Part shown: piece by piece, positions 1 through 8,129 of the stretch
How the letters are laid out: every line of letters starts with the position of its first letter
Numbering within the stretch: position 1 is the stretch's first letter
DNA from: Bacteroidota bacterium
GTDB lineage: Bacteria; Bacteroidota; Bacteroidia; Flavobacteriales_F; PHOS-HE28
Reading direction: 5' to 3'
NCBI GenBank assembly: GCA_029573495.1
Contig: JAKQEI010000012.1
Location: 1 to 37,494, forward strand
Length of the DNA: 37,494 nt
Notes under the pieces: generated by a model
The model's input: the letters and a program-made list of their open reading frames with translations, nothing else
Database searches by the model: none
Told to the model about the DNA's origin: nothing
Program-made: the position numbers and the translations under genes

Positions 1-737
1 CGACCAACAACAACACCTTCGAGGTAACTACGGCGGCAGCCTACAGCGGGTCCAAGAGCACACGCATCGTGAACACGGCGGCCATGGACGGCCATTTGGA
101 CAACCTGGTCTCAGCAACCTACGATATGAGCAATGCCGAGCAGGTGGTGGTGAGCTTCCGTTATGCCTATGCCCAGCGGAACAGCTCCAGCGATGACCGC
201 CTGCGGATCTATGTGTCGAACAACTGCGGCACGTCGTGGTCGCTCCGCAAGCAACTACGCGGGTCCACCGACCTGAACACCGCCGGCAATCCGGCAACGG
301 GCAGCTTCATCCCGAGCAACAGCCAGTGGGGCTATGCCGAGGTGACCAACATCAGCGAATCCTACCATGTGAGCAACTTCCGGGTGCGCTTCGAATTCGA
401 GAGCAACGGAGGCAACAACATCTACCTCGACGACATCAACCTGAACAGTCAGGCGGTCGGCTTGGAGGAACTGTTCCAGGGCGGGGCCTCGCTGGCGGTG
501 GTCCCCAACCCTGCACATGGCACCGCACAGGCCTTGGTCGAACTTGCGACCGGTGGTCAGGCGGTGCTGACGATCGACGATGTGCTGGGCCGCCATGTGG
601 CCGTGGTGCATCAAGGCCTGGTGCAGGCGGGCCTGCAACGGATCGACCTGCCGGTCAGTGCGCTTGTTCCCGGCGTATACCTGTTGCGGCTACAGTATGC
701 CGATCGCTCGGAGACCGTGCGTTTCGTAGTGGAGTAG
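1..737 (+). CDS. C-terminal part of a secreted T9SS type A sorting-domain protein (5' truncated)
   Basis: The frame is open from position 3 to the TAG at 735-737, so the gene starts before the window and the ATG at 69 is internal. The visible 245 or so residues form two parts. The first is a beta-sandwich-like region rich in aromatic and Asn residues, ending in YLDDINL. The second is a typical T9SS type A C-terminal sorting domain of about 80 residues, starting around LAVVPNPAHG and ending in the GVYLLRL...VRFVVE pattern. That domain directs export across the outer membrane and is usually cleaved. The sandwich region resembles the module before the sorting domain in Bacteroidota M43 (pappalysin-like) metallopeptidases. 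The catalytic part would lie outside the window, so the peptidase identity is a guess. A strong terminator follows at 761-784. Confidence 0.85.
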   Translation, partial: TNNNTFEVTTAAAYSGSKSTRIVNTAAMDGHLDNLVSATYDMSNAEQVVVSFRYAYAQRNSSSDDRLRIYVSNNCGTSWSLRKQLRGSTDLNTAGNPATGSFIPSNSQWGYAEVTNISESYHVSNFRVRFEFESNGGNNIYLDDINLNSQAVGLEELFQGGASLAVVPNPAHGTAQALVELATGGQAVLTIDDVLGRHVAVVHQGLVQAGLQRIDLPVSALVPGVYLLRLQYADRSETVRFVVE

Positions 738-760
738 ACCGGGACCGGGCTATACATGAG

Positions 761-784
761 AAAACCCCGCAAATGCGGGGTTTT
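761..784. terminator. Bidirectional hairpin terminator
   Basis: A perfect 10-bp inverted repeat (AAAACCCCGC / GCGGGGTTTT) surrounds a 4-nt loop. The arms end in A and T runs, so the hairpin has a U tract in both directions. It lies between the end of the plus-strand secreted-protein gene and the 3' end of the minus-strand tRNA, and can serve both. Confidence 0.9.
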
Positions 785-788
785 CCTT

Positions 789-864
789 TGGTTGACCGAC
801 CAGGGCTCGAACCTGGACTCTTCTGAACCAAAATCAGACGTGTTGCCAGTTACACCATCGGTCA
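789..864 (-). tRNA. tRNA-Gln (anticodon UUG)
   Basis: Read on the minus strand, the sequence folds as a full cloverleaf. The 7-bp acceptor stem is TGACCGA/TCGGTCA, the D-arm contains GTGTAACTGGCAACAC, the anticodon stem TCTGA/TCAGA encloses loop TTTTGGT with anticodon TTG, and the T-arm is CCAGG-TTCGAGC-CCTGG. Discriminator A is followed by a genome-encoded CCA (789-791 on the plus strand). The total is 76 nt including CCA. It decodes CAA/CAG glutamine codons. A promoter lies just upstream at 894-924 and the hairpin at 761-784 lies downstream. Confidence 0.95.
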
Positions 865-893
865 ATACCGCTTCGGCTGGCACCAAAGCGCCG

Positions 894-924
894 CAAAAGT
901 AAGCGATCGGGCAATGCCCGCAAT
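894..924 (-). promoter_or_regulatory. Promoter of tRNA-Gln (-33/-7 of the Bacteroidota type)
   Basis: On the minus strand, ATTG (924 to 921) is followed by a 19-bp spacer and then TACTTTTG (901 to 894). This fits the Bacteroidota housekeeping consensus TTTG-N19-20-TAnnTTTG, with a perfect -7 box. Transcription would start near 889, about 25 nt before the mature tRNA 5' end. Confidence 0.65.
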
Positions 925-1025
925 ATTGGACCTCGGCCCCGCCGGGACTTTCGGTATTTTCGCCGCCGTACGTCCCGTCCTTTCCGCTGAGGGTGTGGTC
1001 GTTACCGAATTCCCGAACCCTGCGC

Positions 1026-4000
1026 ATGGACTATAAGAAGCTGAACGTCATCACGGGCTGGCTCGTCTTCCTGGTGGCCGCCTGGACCTACGTCACCACG
1101 ATCGAACCCACGGCCAGTTTCTGGGACTGTGGGGAATTCCTGGCCACGGCGAACAAACTGGAGGTGGGCCACCCGCCCGGAGCTCCCTTGTTCATGATGA
1201 TCGGTCGAGTGGCGAGCGCCTTCGTCGGTCCGGAGGACGTGCCCGTGGCCATCAATATGCTCAGCGCCTTGTGCAGTGCCTTCACCATCCTTTTCCTCTT
1301 CTGGACCATCACGCACATGGCCCACAAGGTGATCACCCGGAACGGGGACGAACCGGGGACCGGTGGCATCCTGGCCGTACTGGGCAGCGGCATCGTCGGA
1401 GCGCTGGCCTACACCTGGAGCGACACCTTCTGGTTCAGCGCGGTGGAGGCGGAGGTGTATTCCATGTCCTCCCTGTTCACGGCGATCACCTTCTGGGCGA
1501 TCCTGAAATGGGAGAACGTGGCCCATGAAGCGCATAGCACCCGCTGGCTCATCCTCATCTGCTACCTCCTCGGGCTGGGCATCGGTGTGCAGCTGCTGGC
1601 ATTGTTGTGCATCCCGCCCATCGCCATGGTGTACTACTTCAAGCGCTACGAGACCACGCCGAAGGGCATCCTCACGGCCTTCGTGATCAGTGCGATCATC
1701 CTGGGCACCATCCAGAGCGTGATCATCCCGGGTGTGGCGAAAGTGGCCGGCAAGTTCGAGCTGCTCTTCGTGAACGACCTGGGCCTGCCCTTCAATAGCG
1801 GCAACCTGTTCTACTTCCTCCTGGTCGCCACCTTGATCGTACTGGGCCTGCGCTGGACCCAACGCACGGGTCGCGTGATCGCGAACACGGTGATCCTGGG
1901 CATCACGGTGATCCTTATCGGGTACAGCACGTACGCCATGACCGTGATCCGCAGCCTGGCGAACCCACCGATCGACGAGAACAACCCGGAGAACGTCTTC
2001 AACCTGGTGAGCTACCTGAACCGGGAGCAATACGGGGACCGCCCGCTTTTGATCGGCCAGTTCTGGGACAGCCCCTATGCCGCCGAACGCAAGGATGGTA
2101 CTCCTGTCTACAGCGCGGTGTACCGCATCGAGAAGAACGGCCGGCTCGTGAAGAACGAGTACGACGGATGGAGCGCCGAACATTTCGTGGCGGAGAATCC
2201 GGGACACACCATCGACCACGCCTATGTGATCACCGATCCGCGCAAGGGCACCGAGGTGGTGTACGAACCCGAGTTCACGATGCTCTTCCCGCGGATGTAC
2301 AGTTCGCAACGCAGCCACGTGGATGCGTACAAGGAATGGAGCGATTTCAAGGGCCGCCCCATGCGCTCCACCGACCGGGAAGGCAAGCCGACCGTGATCC
2401 ACAAGCCGACCTTCGCGGAGAACATGCGCTTCTTCTTCAGCTACCAGCTGGATTGGATGTACTGGCGCTACTTCCTCTGGAACTTCGCCGGCCGTCAGAA
2501 TGATATCCAGGGCCACGGCAACATCCTGGAAGGGAACTGGCTGAGCGGTGTGGATATGATCGACGAGCAACGGCTCGGTTCGCAGGAGTTCCTTCCGTCG
2601 AGCATGACGGAGAACAAGGGCTACAACCGCTTCTATCTGCTCCCGCTCCTTCTGGGGATGATCGGCTTCGTGTACCAGCTCGTGCGGCACCCGAAGGATT
2701 GGGCGATCACCCTGATGCTGTTCTTCTTCACCGGCATCGCCATCGTCATCTACCTGAACCAGTACCCCTTCCAACCCAGGGAGCGGGACTATGCCTACGT
2801 GGGTTCGTTCTATGCCTTCGCAGTGTGGATCGGACTCGGCGTACTTGCCCTCTATGATGCCGCCCGGAGCATCACCCAGAAGGAGCTTGGCATGGCGGTG
2901 GGTGCGGCTGCCGGCCTTGGCGCGTTGAAGTACCTGGTGGAATGGGATGGTGACCACTCCATGTCGTACACCATCCTGTACATGGCCCTGGTGGGGGGTG
3001 CCGCCCTTTTCGCCTTCCACCTGCTTGGGCGTGTGATGAAGAACAGCGTCTTGCATGCGGCTTTGGCCACGGTCCTGGGCCTTGTCATCCCCGTGGTGAT
3101 GGTGGCCGATGGCTGGGACGATCACGATCGCAGTACACGCATGCCCGCGCGCGACCTCGCTTCGGACTACCTGGAGAGCTGTGCACCGAACGCCATCCTC
3201 TTCACCAATGGGGACAACGACACCTTCCCGTTGTGGTATGCGCAGGAGGTGGAGGGCATCCGCACCGATGTGCGCGTGGTGAACCTGAGCCTGCTGAACA
3301 CCGATTGGTACGCCGACCAGATGCGCCGCAAGGCCTATGAGAGCGAGCCCGTGCCCATCATGATGGATCCCGGCAAGTACCGGCAGGGAACGCGTGATGT
3401 GGTGGCCCTGATCCCACAGAGCAAGACGTACCGCGACCTGAAGGAGATGATGGACTTCGTGACCAACGACCGCAACATGCAGGTGCTTTTCCAGCGCGGC
3501 GTGAAGGACGCCTGGTTCCCGACGGACATGTTCAGCCTGAAGGCGGACAGCGCGGATGTTTTCGGCTCCGGCACCCTGCAGGTCGGGGACTCCGGCTGGG
3601 TACCCCGCGTCGAATGGAAGATCGACCGCCAGGTGTTGTTGAAGAACAACCTCCTGCTCCTTGACATGCTGGCCAACAACAACTGGAAGCGGCCCATCTA
3701 CTTCGCGGTGACCACCGGACCGGATAGCTACATCAACCTCCAGGACCACTTCCAGCTGGAAGGCCTCACCTACCGCCTGGTTCCGGTGAAGACCCCCAAT
3801 CGCAACCCGAACATGAACGGACGTGTGGCCACGGACATCATGTACGACAACGTGATGAACAAGTTCAAGTGGGGCAACATGGATACCGAGGGGGACATCT
3901 ACCTGGACGAGAACATCCTGCGCATGACCACCAATCTGCGGCTCCAGTTGAGCAGCCTGGCGGAAGCCCTGATCCAGGAAGGGCGTGATGAGCAGGCGCG

Positions 4001-4379
4001 CAAGATCCTGGACCTCTCATTGGAGATGATGCCTGAGCGCAATGTGCCCTTCACCCGCATCATGCTCCCCACAGTGGAAGCCTACTATGACATCGGTGAT
4101 ACGGCCAAGGCCAACGCCATTTCCGATCGTCTCTTCACCATCATGGAGGAGAACATGGCACACTTCCTGAGCCTTGATCGGCGGTTCGCCGAGCGGCTGG
4201 GGGATGACATGGCACTCACCCACGCGGTGATGGGACGCCTGGCCACCGAGGCCATGCGTTCGGACAGCACCTTCGGCGAAGGCCTGAAGGAACGGTTCGA
4301 TGCGATGGAGGAGCAGTACCAGGGCAAGCTGATGGAGTTGAGCTCGGGCCGCCGTGCGGGTCAGCGCATGCGCTTCTGA
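1026..4379 (+). CDS. DUF2723 family membrane protein (GT117-type, O-mannosyltransferase-like)
   Basis: A 1117-residue polytopic membrane protein. The N-terminal half carries the DUF2723 signature: an early transmembrane helix, then the acidic loop FWDCGEF and the HPPGAPL motif about 20 residues later, followed by about ten more hydrophobic helices. The acidic WDCGE loop sits where protein O-mannosyltransferases place their catalytic acidic residue. Human TMEM260, which shares this domain, is an established protein O-mannosyltransferase; a similar role on exported proteins is inferred here. The second half has the family motif TNGDNDTFPLWYAQE near residue 740, and the last 160 residues look like TPR-type helical pairs. 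The ATG at 1026 is preferred over an in-frame upstream ATG at 993, because the first helix then begins normally at MDYKKLN. A weak -7-like TATTTTCG lies at 955-962. The deacetylase gene follows 3 bp after the stop. Confidence 0.9.
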   Translation: MDYKKLNVITGWLVFLVAAWTYVTTIEPTASFWDCGEFLATANKLEVGHPPGAPLFMMIGRVASAFVGPEDVPVAINMLSALCSAFTILFLFWTITHMAHKVITRNGDEPGTGGILAVLGSGIVGALAYTWSDTFWFSAVEAEVYSMSSLFTAITFWAILKWENVAHEAHSTRWLILICYLLGLGIGVQLLALLCIPPIAMVYYFKRYETTPKGILTAFVISAIILGTIQSVIIPGVAKVAGKFELLFVNDLGLPFNSGNLFYFLLVATLIVLGLRWTQRTGRVIANTVILGITVILIGYSTYAMTVIRSLANPPIDENNPENVFNLVSYLNREQYGDRPLLIGQFWDSPYAAERKDGTPVYSAVYRIEKNGRLVKNEYDGWSAEHFVAENPGHTIDHAYVITDPRKGTEVVYEPEFTMLFPRMYSSQRSHVDAYKEWSDFKGRPMRSTDREGKPTVIHKPTFAENMRFFFSYQLDWMYWRYFLWNFAGRQNDIQGHGNILEGNWLSGVDMIDEQRLGSQEFLPSSMTENKGYNRFYLLPLLLGMIGFVYQLVRHPKDWAITLMLFFFTGIAIVIYLNQYPFQPRERDYAYVGSFYAFAVWIGLGVLALYDAARSITQKELGMAVGAAAGLGALKYLVEWDGDHSMSYTILYMALVGGAALFAFHLLGRVMKNSVLHAALATVLGLVIPVVMVADGWDDHDRSTRMPARDLASDYLESCAPNAILFTNGDNDTFPLWYAQEVEGIRTDVRVVNLSLLNTDWYADQMRRKAYESEPVPIMMDPGKYRQGTRDVVALIPQSKTYRDLKEMMDFVTNDRNMQVLFQRGVKDAWFPTDMFSLKADSADVFGSGTLQVGDSGWVPRVEWKIDRQVLLKNNLLLLDMLANNNWKRPIYFAVTTGPDSYINLQDHFQLEGLTYRLVPVKTPNRNPNMNGRVATDIMYDNVMNKFKWGNMDTEGDIYLDENILRMTTNLRLQLSSLAEALIQEGRDEQARKILDLSLEMMPERNVPFTRIMLPTVEAYYDIGDTAKANAISDRLFTIMEENMAHFLSLDRRFAERLGDDMALTHAVMGRLATEAMRSDSTFGEGLKERFDAMEEQYQGKLMELSSGRRAGQRMRF

Positions 4380-4382
4380 CCC

Positions 4383-5009
4383 ATGGCACCGGCGCGGGTC
4401 CCACGCATCGTGCAGTGGCTTCTGCCCGGCTTCACCTGGCGCATACCGACCAAGGAGCGGGTGCTCTATCTGACCTTCGACGATGGTCCGATCCCGGAGG
4501 TGACGCCCTGGGTATTGGACGAACTGGCGCATGCCGGGGCGAAGGCCACCTTCTTCTGCATCGGCAGGAACGGAGCCGCTAATCCCGGTATCCTGGCGCG
4601 CATCCGTGCGGAAGGGCATGGCGTGGGGGACCACACCTGGGACCATGTGCGGGGGAGACGGACGGACACCAGCACCTATCTCGGGAGCGTGGCTCGTTCC
4701 TCGGGGATCACAAGCCGTTCGCTGTTCCGTCCACCTTACGGCAGCCTGACCATGGCCCAGGTCAGGGCGCTGCGTAGGTCTTTCCGGATCGTACTATGGG
4801 ATGTCCTCAGCGGCGACTATGATCCGCGCGTGGATGCCGCCGAATGTATCCGCAGGGTGATCGACCACGCCCGTCCGGGATCGATCGTCGTGTTCCATGA
4901 CAGCCTGAAGGCGGAGGCCACCTTGCGCGGAGCGCTTCCCAAGGTCCTGGAACACTACGGTCGGGCCGGTTATCGCTTCGAGGCCCTGCCCTTCGCTACG
5001 GTGGGGTGA
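4383..5009 (+). CDS. Polysaccharide deacetylase (NodB homology) family protein
   Basis: A 208-residue single-domain NodB-type carbohydrate esterase. The conserved motifs appear in order: TFDDGP (residues 31-36, with the catalytic base Asp and a metal Asp), HTWDH (84-88, the two metal-binding His), RPPYG (116-120), and FHDS with His172 as the likely catalytic acid. The family removes N-acetyl groups from peptidoglycan or other amino sugars using a divalent metal. No signal peptide or membrane segment is evident, so the compartment is uncertain. The gene starts 3 bp after the DUF2723 gene, so the two are almost certainly co-transcribed, which suggests a joint role in envelope glycan handling. 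Its last 14 bp overlap, tail to tail, the end of the minus-strand PorE-like gene. Confidence 0.9.
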   Translation: MAPARVPRIVQWLLPGFTWRIPTKERVLYLTFDDGPIPEVTPWVLDELAHAGAKATFFCIGRNGAANPGILARIRAEGHGVGDHTWDHVRGRRTDTSTYLGSVARSSGITSRSLFRPPYGSLTMAQVRALRRSFRIVLWDVLSGDYDPRVDAAECIRRVIDHARPGSIVVFHDSLKAEATLRGALPKVLEHYGRAGYRFEALPFATVG

Positions 5010-7200
5010 TCGAAAGCACGGTGTATTCGACCCGGCGATTGGCGGCGTGCTCCTCCTCTGAACAGGTGACGCCGGGCGCACAGTGGTTCTTCAACTTGGA
5101 GATCCCGTATCCTTTGGCCACCAGGCGGTCCCTGGCCACGCCCTTGCCTGCGAGGTACTCCACGATCGCATCCGCGCGCCTCTGATCCAACTTCGCCGAC
5201 TCCGCACCATCACGCGAATCGCTGTGCACACCGATCTCCACCTTGATGCCCGGATTCACGTTCATCCGCTCGGCCAGGCCATCGAGCTCCGTACGCGCGA
5301 CGGGATCCAGCTTGGCGTCGTTCCTCGCCCAACGCACGTACTTCAGCGGGACAGGGCTTCCGATGAGCATCGGCTCGAAGGATAGATCGCGCACCTCGTT
5401 CAGGTCGATGATGCCTTCCCGCATGCCGATGGTGCTCACGGGGATGCTCATGCTGTAGTAGCCGGGCTTCTCGAGAAGCACCTCGAACTCCTCATTGCTC
5501 TGCATGCGGATGCTGAAATCCCCACCCTCCCCGGTCTGGAAGGATTCGGAGAAGAAGCTGCTGAGGTTAACGACCGTCACGGTGACCCCTTCCACGAACC
5601 CTGGCACGTCCCTCTGCCGGATGGTCCCACGCAGCCAGATGCCCGCACTGGCCACCAGGTGGATGTCCCGTGATAGGATCTGTTGCATCTCGATCCTGTC
5701 CGTGCTCACATGCTGAACGCCGGGATAGCGCCCCTTCATCTCCGCCCTCACCTGGTACTCCCTGTTCTTCTCCACGGGGAAGGTGTACTCGCCGCGCGAA
5801 TCGGTCATGGTGGTGGCCAGGAGCGCACCGTTCTTATCAAGGAGCTTCACCTCCAGATCGAACAAGGGCGATCCGGTGTCGTCGTCAATGACCGTACCCG
5901 TCACGAGGAAGCTCTGCTCGAGGGGCGCGAGCATCTCGAACGCATAGATGTCGTCGTCACCAGCGCCGCCCTCCCGGTTGCTGGAGAAGAAACCACGACG
6001 ACCCGCTTTGTCGATGATGAATGCGAAGTCGTCGTGCGTACCGTTGACAGGAGCACCAACGTTCATCGGTGGAGCGAACTCGTCCAATCCGAGGTAGCTG
6101 GCCGCAAGGATGTCCATACCCCCGAGCCCGGGATGTCCGTTGCTGGAGAAGTACAGGGTCCCATCCGAACCGATGAACGGAAAGGCCTCGTTCTGGGGCG
6201 TGTTGATGATGGAGCCCAGGTTGACCGGCTCGCCCCATTGACCGCCCTGATCTATGCACATGTAGATGTCCGTACCGCCATAGCCACCCGGCATATCGCT
6301 CACGAAGAAGAGTCGTTTGCCGTCATTGGACAAGGCCGGGTGTCCCACGCTGATCTCCGAATTGTTGTAGAGGAACTGCTCCACTCTACCCCAGGAGCCA
6401 TCCTGGGCGTAAGCCTTGTAGATGGCCAGTCGTGAGATACCACCCGAGCTCTTCTGCGAACGGCCACCATAGTAGTTGTTGCGCGTGAACCAGATCACGT
6501 CCCCGCTCGCACTGGCGGTCGCTGGTCCCTCGTGCAGCTTGGTGTTCACTGAACCCTCCAGCGCTCTTGCATTGGCCAGATCACCGTTCGGGGTGACATC
6601 GGCGACGAACAGATCGAGGAAAGGCTGGTCGTTCCAGGCGGCGCGACGTTCGATGCCGGTGGTGATGTTCCGTGCAGATGAGAAGATCACGCGATCGTTG
6701 CCGAGCCATGCGGTGCCGAAGTCGGAGAAAGCCGTGTTGATCCCGGTGGGCCTCACGATGAAACGGTCCGGTGTGGCCATGAAGTTGCGCGCAAAGCCGT
6801 TGATGTTGCTGCGCAGCGGGCTGCCTTCGGTCGCCGTGGCCGCCAGGTAGCGGTCCATCCACTCCTCCGCCTCCACGTACTTACCATTGCTCTTCAACGC
6901 CTCTGCGTAGTGGTACATCTCCTGCGGCTCCCGGTTCAGGAACTTCACCACCATGGCATACCACTTCTCCGCCTGGTCGCTCTGCCCCGTCCGCATGTAG
7001 CACTCGGCAAGGCGTTTGGTCACGTGCTCGTTCACCGCGCCGAGCTCCGTGGCCGTCTTGTAAGCCTCGATGGCGCGGGCATAGGCCATCTGTTCGAAAT
7101 AACGGTCCGCCTCCTTGATGTACGGGTCCGCATTGCCCTGGGCCGCTGCCGGATGCAGCAACAGGAGCGTAAGGGATAGAAGGACCAGCGCGCGTACCAT
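4996..7200 (-). CDS. PorE-like multidomain OmpA family protein (TPR, beta-propeller, CRD, OmpA_C)
   Basis: A 734-residue exported protein. A signal peptide ending HPAAAQG has no lipobox Cys. TPR-type helices occupy roughly residues 25-140, followed by a PD40/WD40-like beta-propeller at about 160-430 (blades such as GTLYFSSNGHPGLGGMDI and RRGFFSSNREGG). Next come carboxypeptidase-regulatory-like beta domains at about 435-610. A C-terminal OmpA peptidoglycan-binding domain spans about 625-734, with the EIGVHSDSRD, RRADAIVEYL and GYG motifs and the final NRRVEYTV. This order matches PorE (PG1058) of the Porphyromonas gingivalis T9SS, which anchors secretion components to peptidoglycan. It is the last gene of the surface-protein cluster. 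Its ATG overlaps the stop of the upstream PorP gene (TGATG), so translation is probably coupled. It may be a paralogue dedicated to this cluster rather than the core PorE. Confidence 0.85.
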   Translation of the reverse strand: MVRALVLLSLTLLLLHPAAAQGNADPYIKEADRYFEQMAYARAIEAYKTATELGAVNEHVTKRLAECYMRTGQSDQAEKWYAMVVKFLNREPQEMYHYAEALKSNGKYVEAEEWMDRYLAATATEGSPLRSNINGFARNFMATPDRFIVRPTGINTAFSDFGTAWLGNDRVIFSSARNITTGIERRAAWNDQPFLDLFVADVTPNGDLANARALEGSVNTKLHEGPATASASGDVIWFTRNNYYGGRSQKSSGGISRLAIYKAYAQDGSWGRVEQFLYNNSEISVGHPALSNDGKRLFFVSDMPGGYGGTDIYMCIDQGGQWGEPVNLGSIINTPQNEAFPFIGSDGTLYFSSNGHPGLGGMDILAASYLGLDEFAPPMNVGAPVNGTHDDFAFIIDKAGRRGFFSSNREGGAGDDDIYAFEMLAPLEQSFLVTGTVIDDDTGSPLFDLEVKLLDKNGALLATTMTDSRGEYTFPVEKNREYQVRAEMKGRYPGVQHVSTDRIEMQQILSRDIHLVASAGIWLRGTIRQRDVPGFVEGVTVTVVNLSSFFSESFQTGEGGDFSIRMQSNEEFEVLLEKPGYYSMSIPVSTIGMREGIIDLNEVRDLSFEPMLIGSPVPLKYVRWARNDAKLDPVARTELDGLAERMNVNPGIKVEIGVHSDSRDGAESAKLDQRRADAIVEYLAGKGVARDRLVAKGYGISKLKNHCAPGVTCSEEEHAANRRVEYTVLSITPP

Positions 7201-8129
7201 CAGAAGTAACGGGGTGAAATGGTGCGGCCGCGTAGGAAGCGGAAGTCGTAGCTGAGCATCACCTCATGGGTTCCGGCATTGTAGGCACCGATCGCCGTGG
7301 TGGTGAGGTCGAAGGCATAACCGGCGCGCAACTGGTCGTTGATCTGGTACTGACCCATCACGCCGAAGGAGTTGCCGAGGCGGTACATGGCACCGAACCA
7401 GATGCGTTCGCGCAGCAGGAAGTTCGCATTCACGTCGAGGGAGAACGGGGCACCTTCGACGGTGCGGAACAGGAAGGAAGGCTTGAACTTGATGTCCTTC
7501 GAGATATCCATGACATAGCCCGCCATGAGGAAGTAATGCCGGGCCTCCTTGGCCGGGGTCACCGCACCGCCGCTCACGTCGTTCAGGTCGTTCTCCAACA
7601 GTTTGGGAGCGGATAGGCCGACGTAGTAACGCGGTGCATGCCAGAAAAGACCGAAACCGAAATTCGGCAGCATTCGGCTCTGGATGTTCACGTTGGCGGG
7701 ATCGTTCTCCACTACCCGGCTGAGCGATGCCAGATCGGCTTGGTACATGTTCACCCCACCCTTCAGACCAAAGGCCAGACGGGTATCGGTCCCGGTGCGG
7801 ATACGATAGGCGAAGTCCGCATAGGCGGAGGTCTGCCTGGCCGGTCCGATCCGATCGTTGATGGCGGAAAGGCCGAGTGCGATGCTCTCGTTCTTCAAAG
7901 GCGTGTGCGCCAGGAAGGTCTGCGTGGTGGGCGCACCATCGAAACCCACCCATTGATGACGGGATAGGGCCATCACGGTGAACACATCAGCGCTGCCGGC
8001 ATAGCCCGGATTGAAGGCCAGCGTGTTGAACATGTACTGGCTGAACAATGGATCCTGCTGTGCGGAGGCCACCGGTACGAACCCCCACGTGCAGGCGAGG
8101 AGGACCAGGAGCTGTCGGGTCCTTCTCAT
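7200..8129 (-). CDS. PorP/SprF family T9SS outer-membrane protein (cassette 3)
   Basis: A 309-residue protein. A signal peptide (...PVASAQQ) is followed at once by the family signature DPLFSQYMFNTLAFNPGYAGS and later SRHQWVGFDGAPTT. The rest is alternating amphipathic strands of a beta-barrel, ending in the HEVMLSYDF strand. PorP/SprF proteins sit in the outer membrane and are needed for secretion or attachment of particular type B sorting-domain proteins; SprF serves SprB in Flavobacterium. The start codon overlaps the stop of the 2845-aa repeat protein by ATGA, and the stop overlaps the start of the PorE-like gene. The three are therefore a translationally coupled run, and the partner is probably the repeat protein directly upstream. 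Confidence 0.92.
   Translation of the reverse strand: MRRTRQLLVLLACTWGFVPVASAQQDPLFSQYMFNTLAFNPGYAGSADVFTVMALSRHQWVGFDGAPTTQTFLAHTPLKNESIALGLSAINDRIGPARQTSAYADFAYRIRTGTDTRLAFGLKGGVNMYQADLASLSRVVENDPANVNIQSRMLPNFGFGLFWHAPRYYVGLSAPKLLENDLNDVSGGAVTPAKEARHYFLMAGYVMDISKDIKFKPSFLFRTVEGAPFSLDVNANFLLRERIWFGAMYRLGNSFGVMGQYQINDQLRAGYAFDLTTTAIGAYNAGTHEVMLSYDFRFLRGRTISPRYF

Noticed and set aside
1002-3749. 915-codon open frame antisense to the DUF2723 gene
   Set aside because: It mirrors the codon bias of a high-GC gene, is rich in His, Asp and Arg without domain structure, and lies opposite a clear family member.
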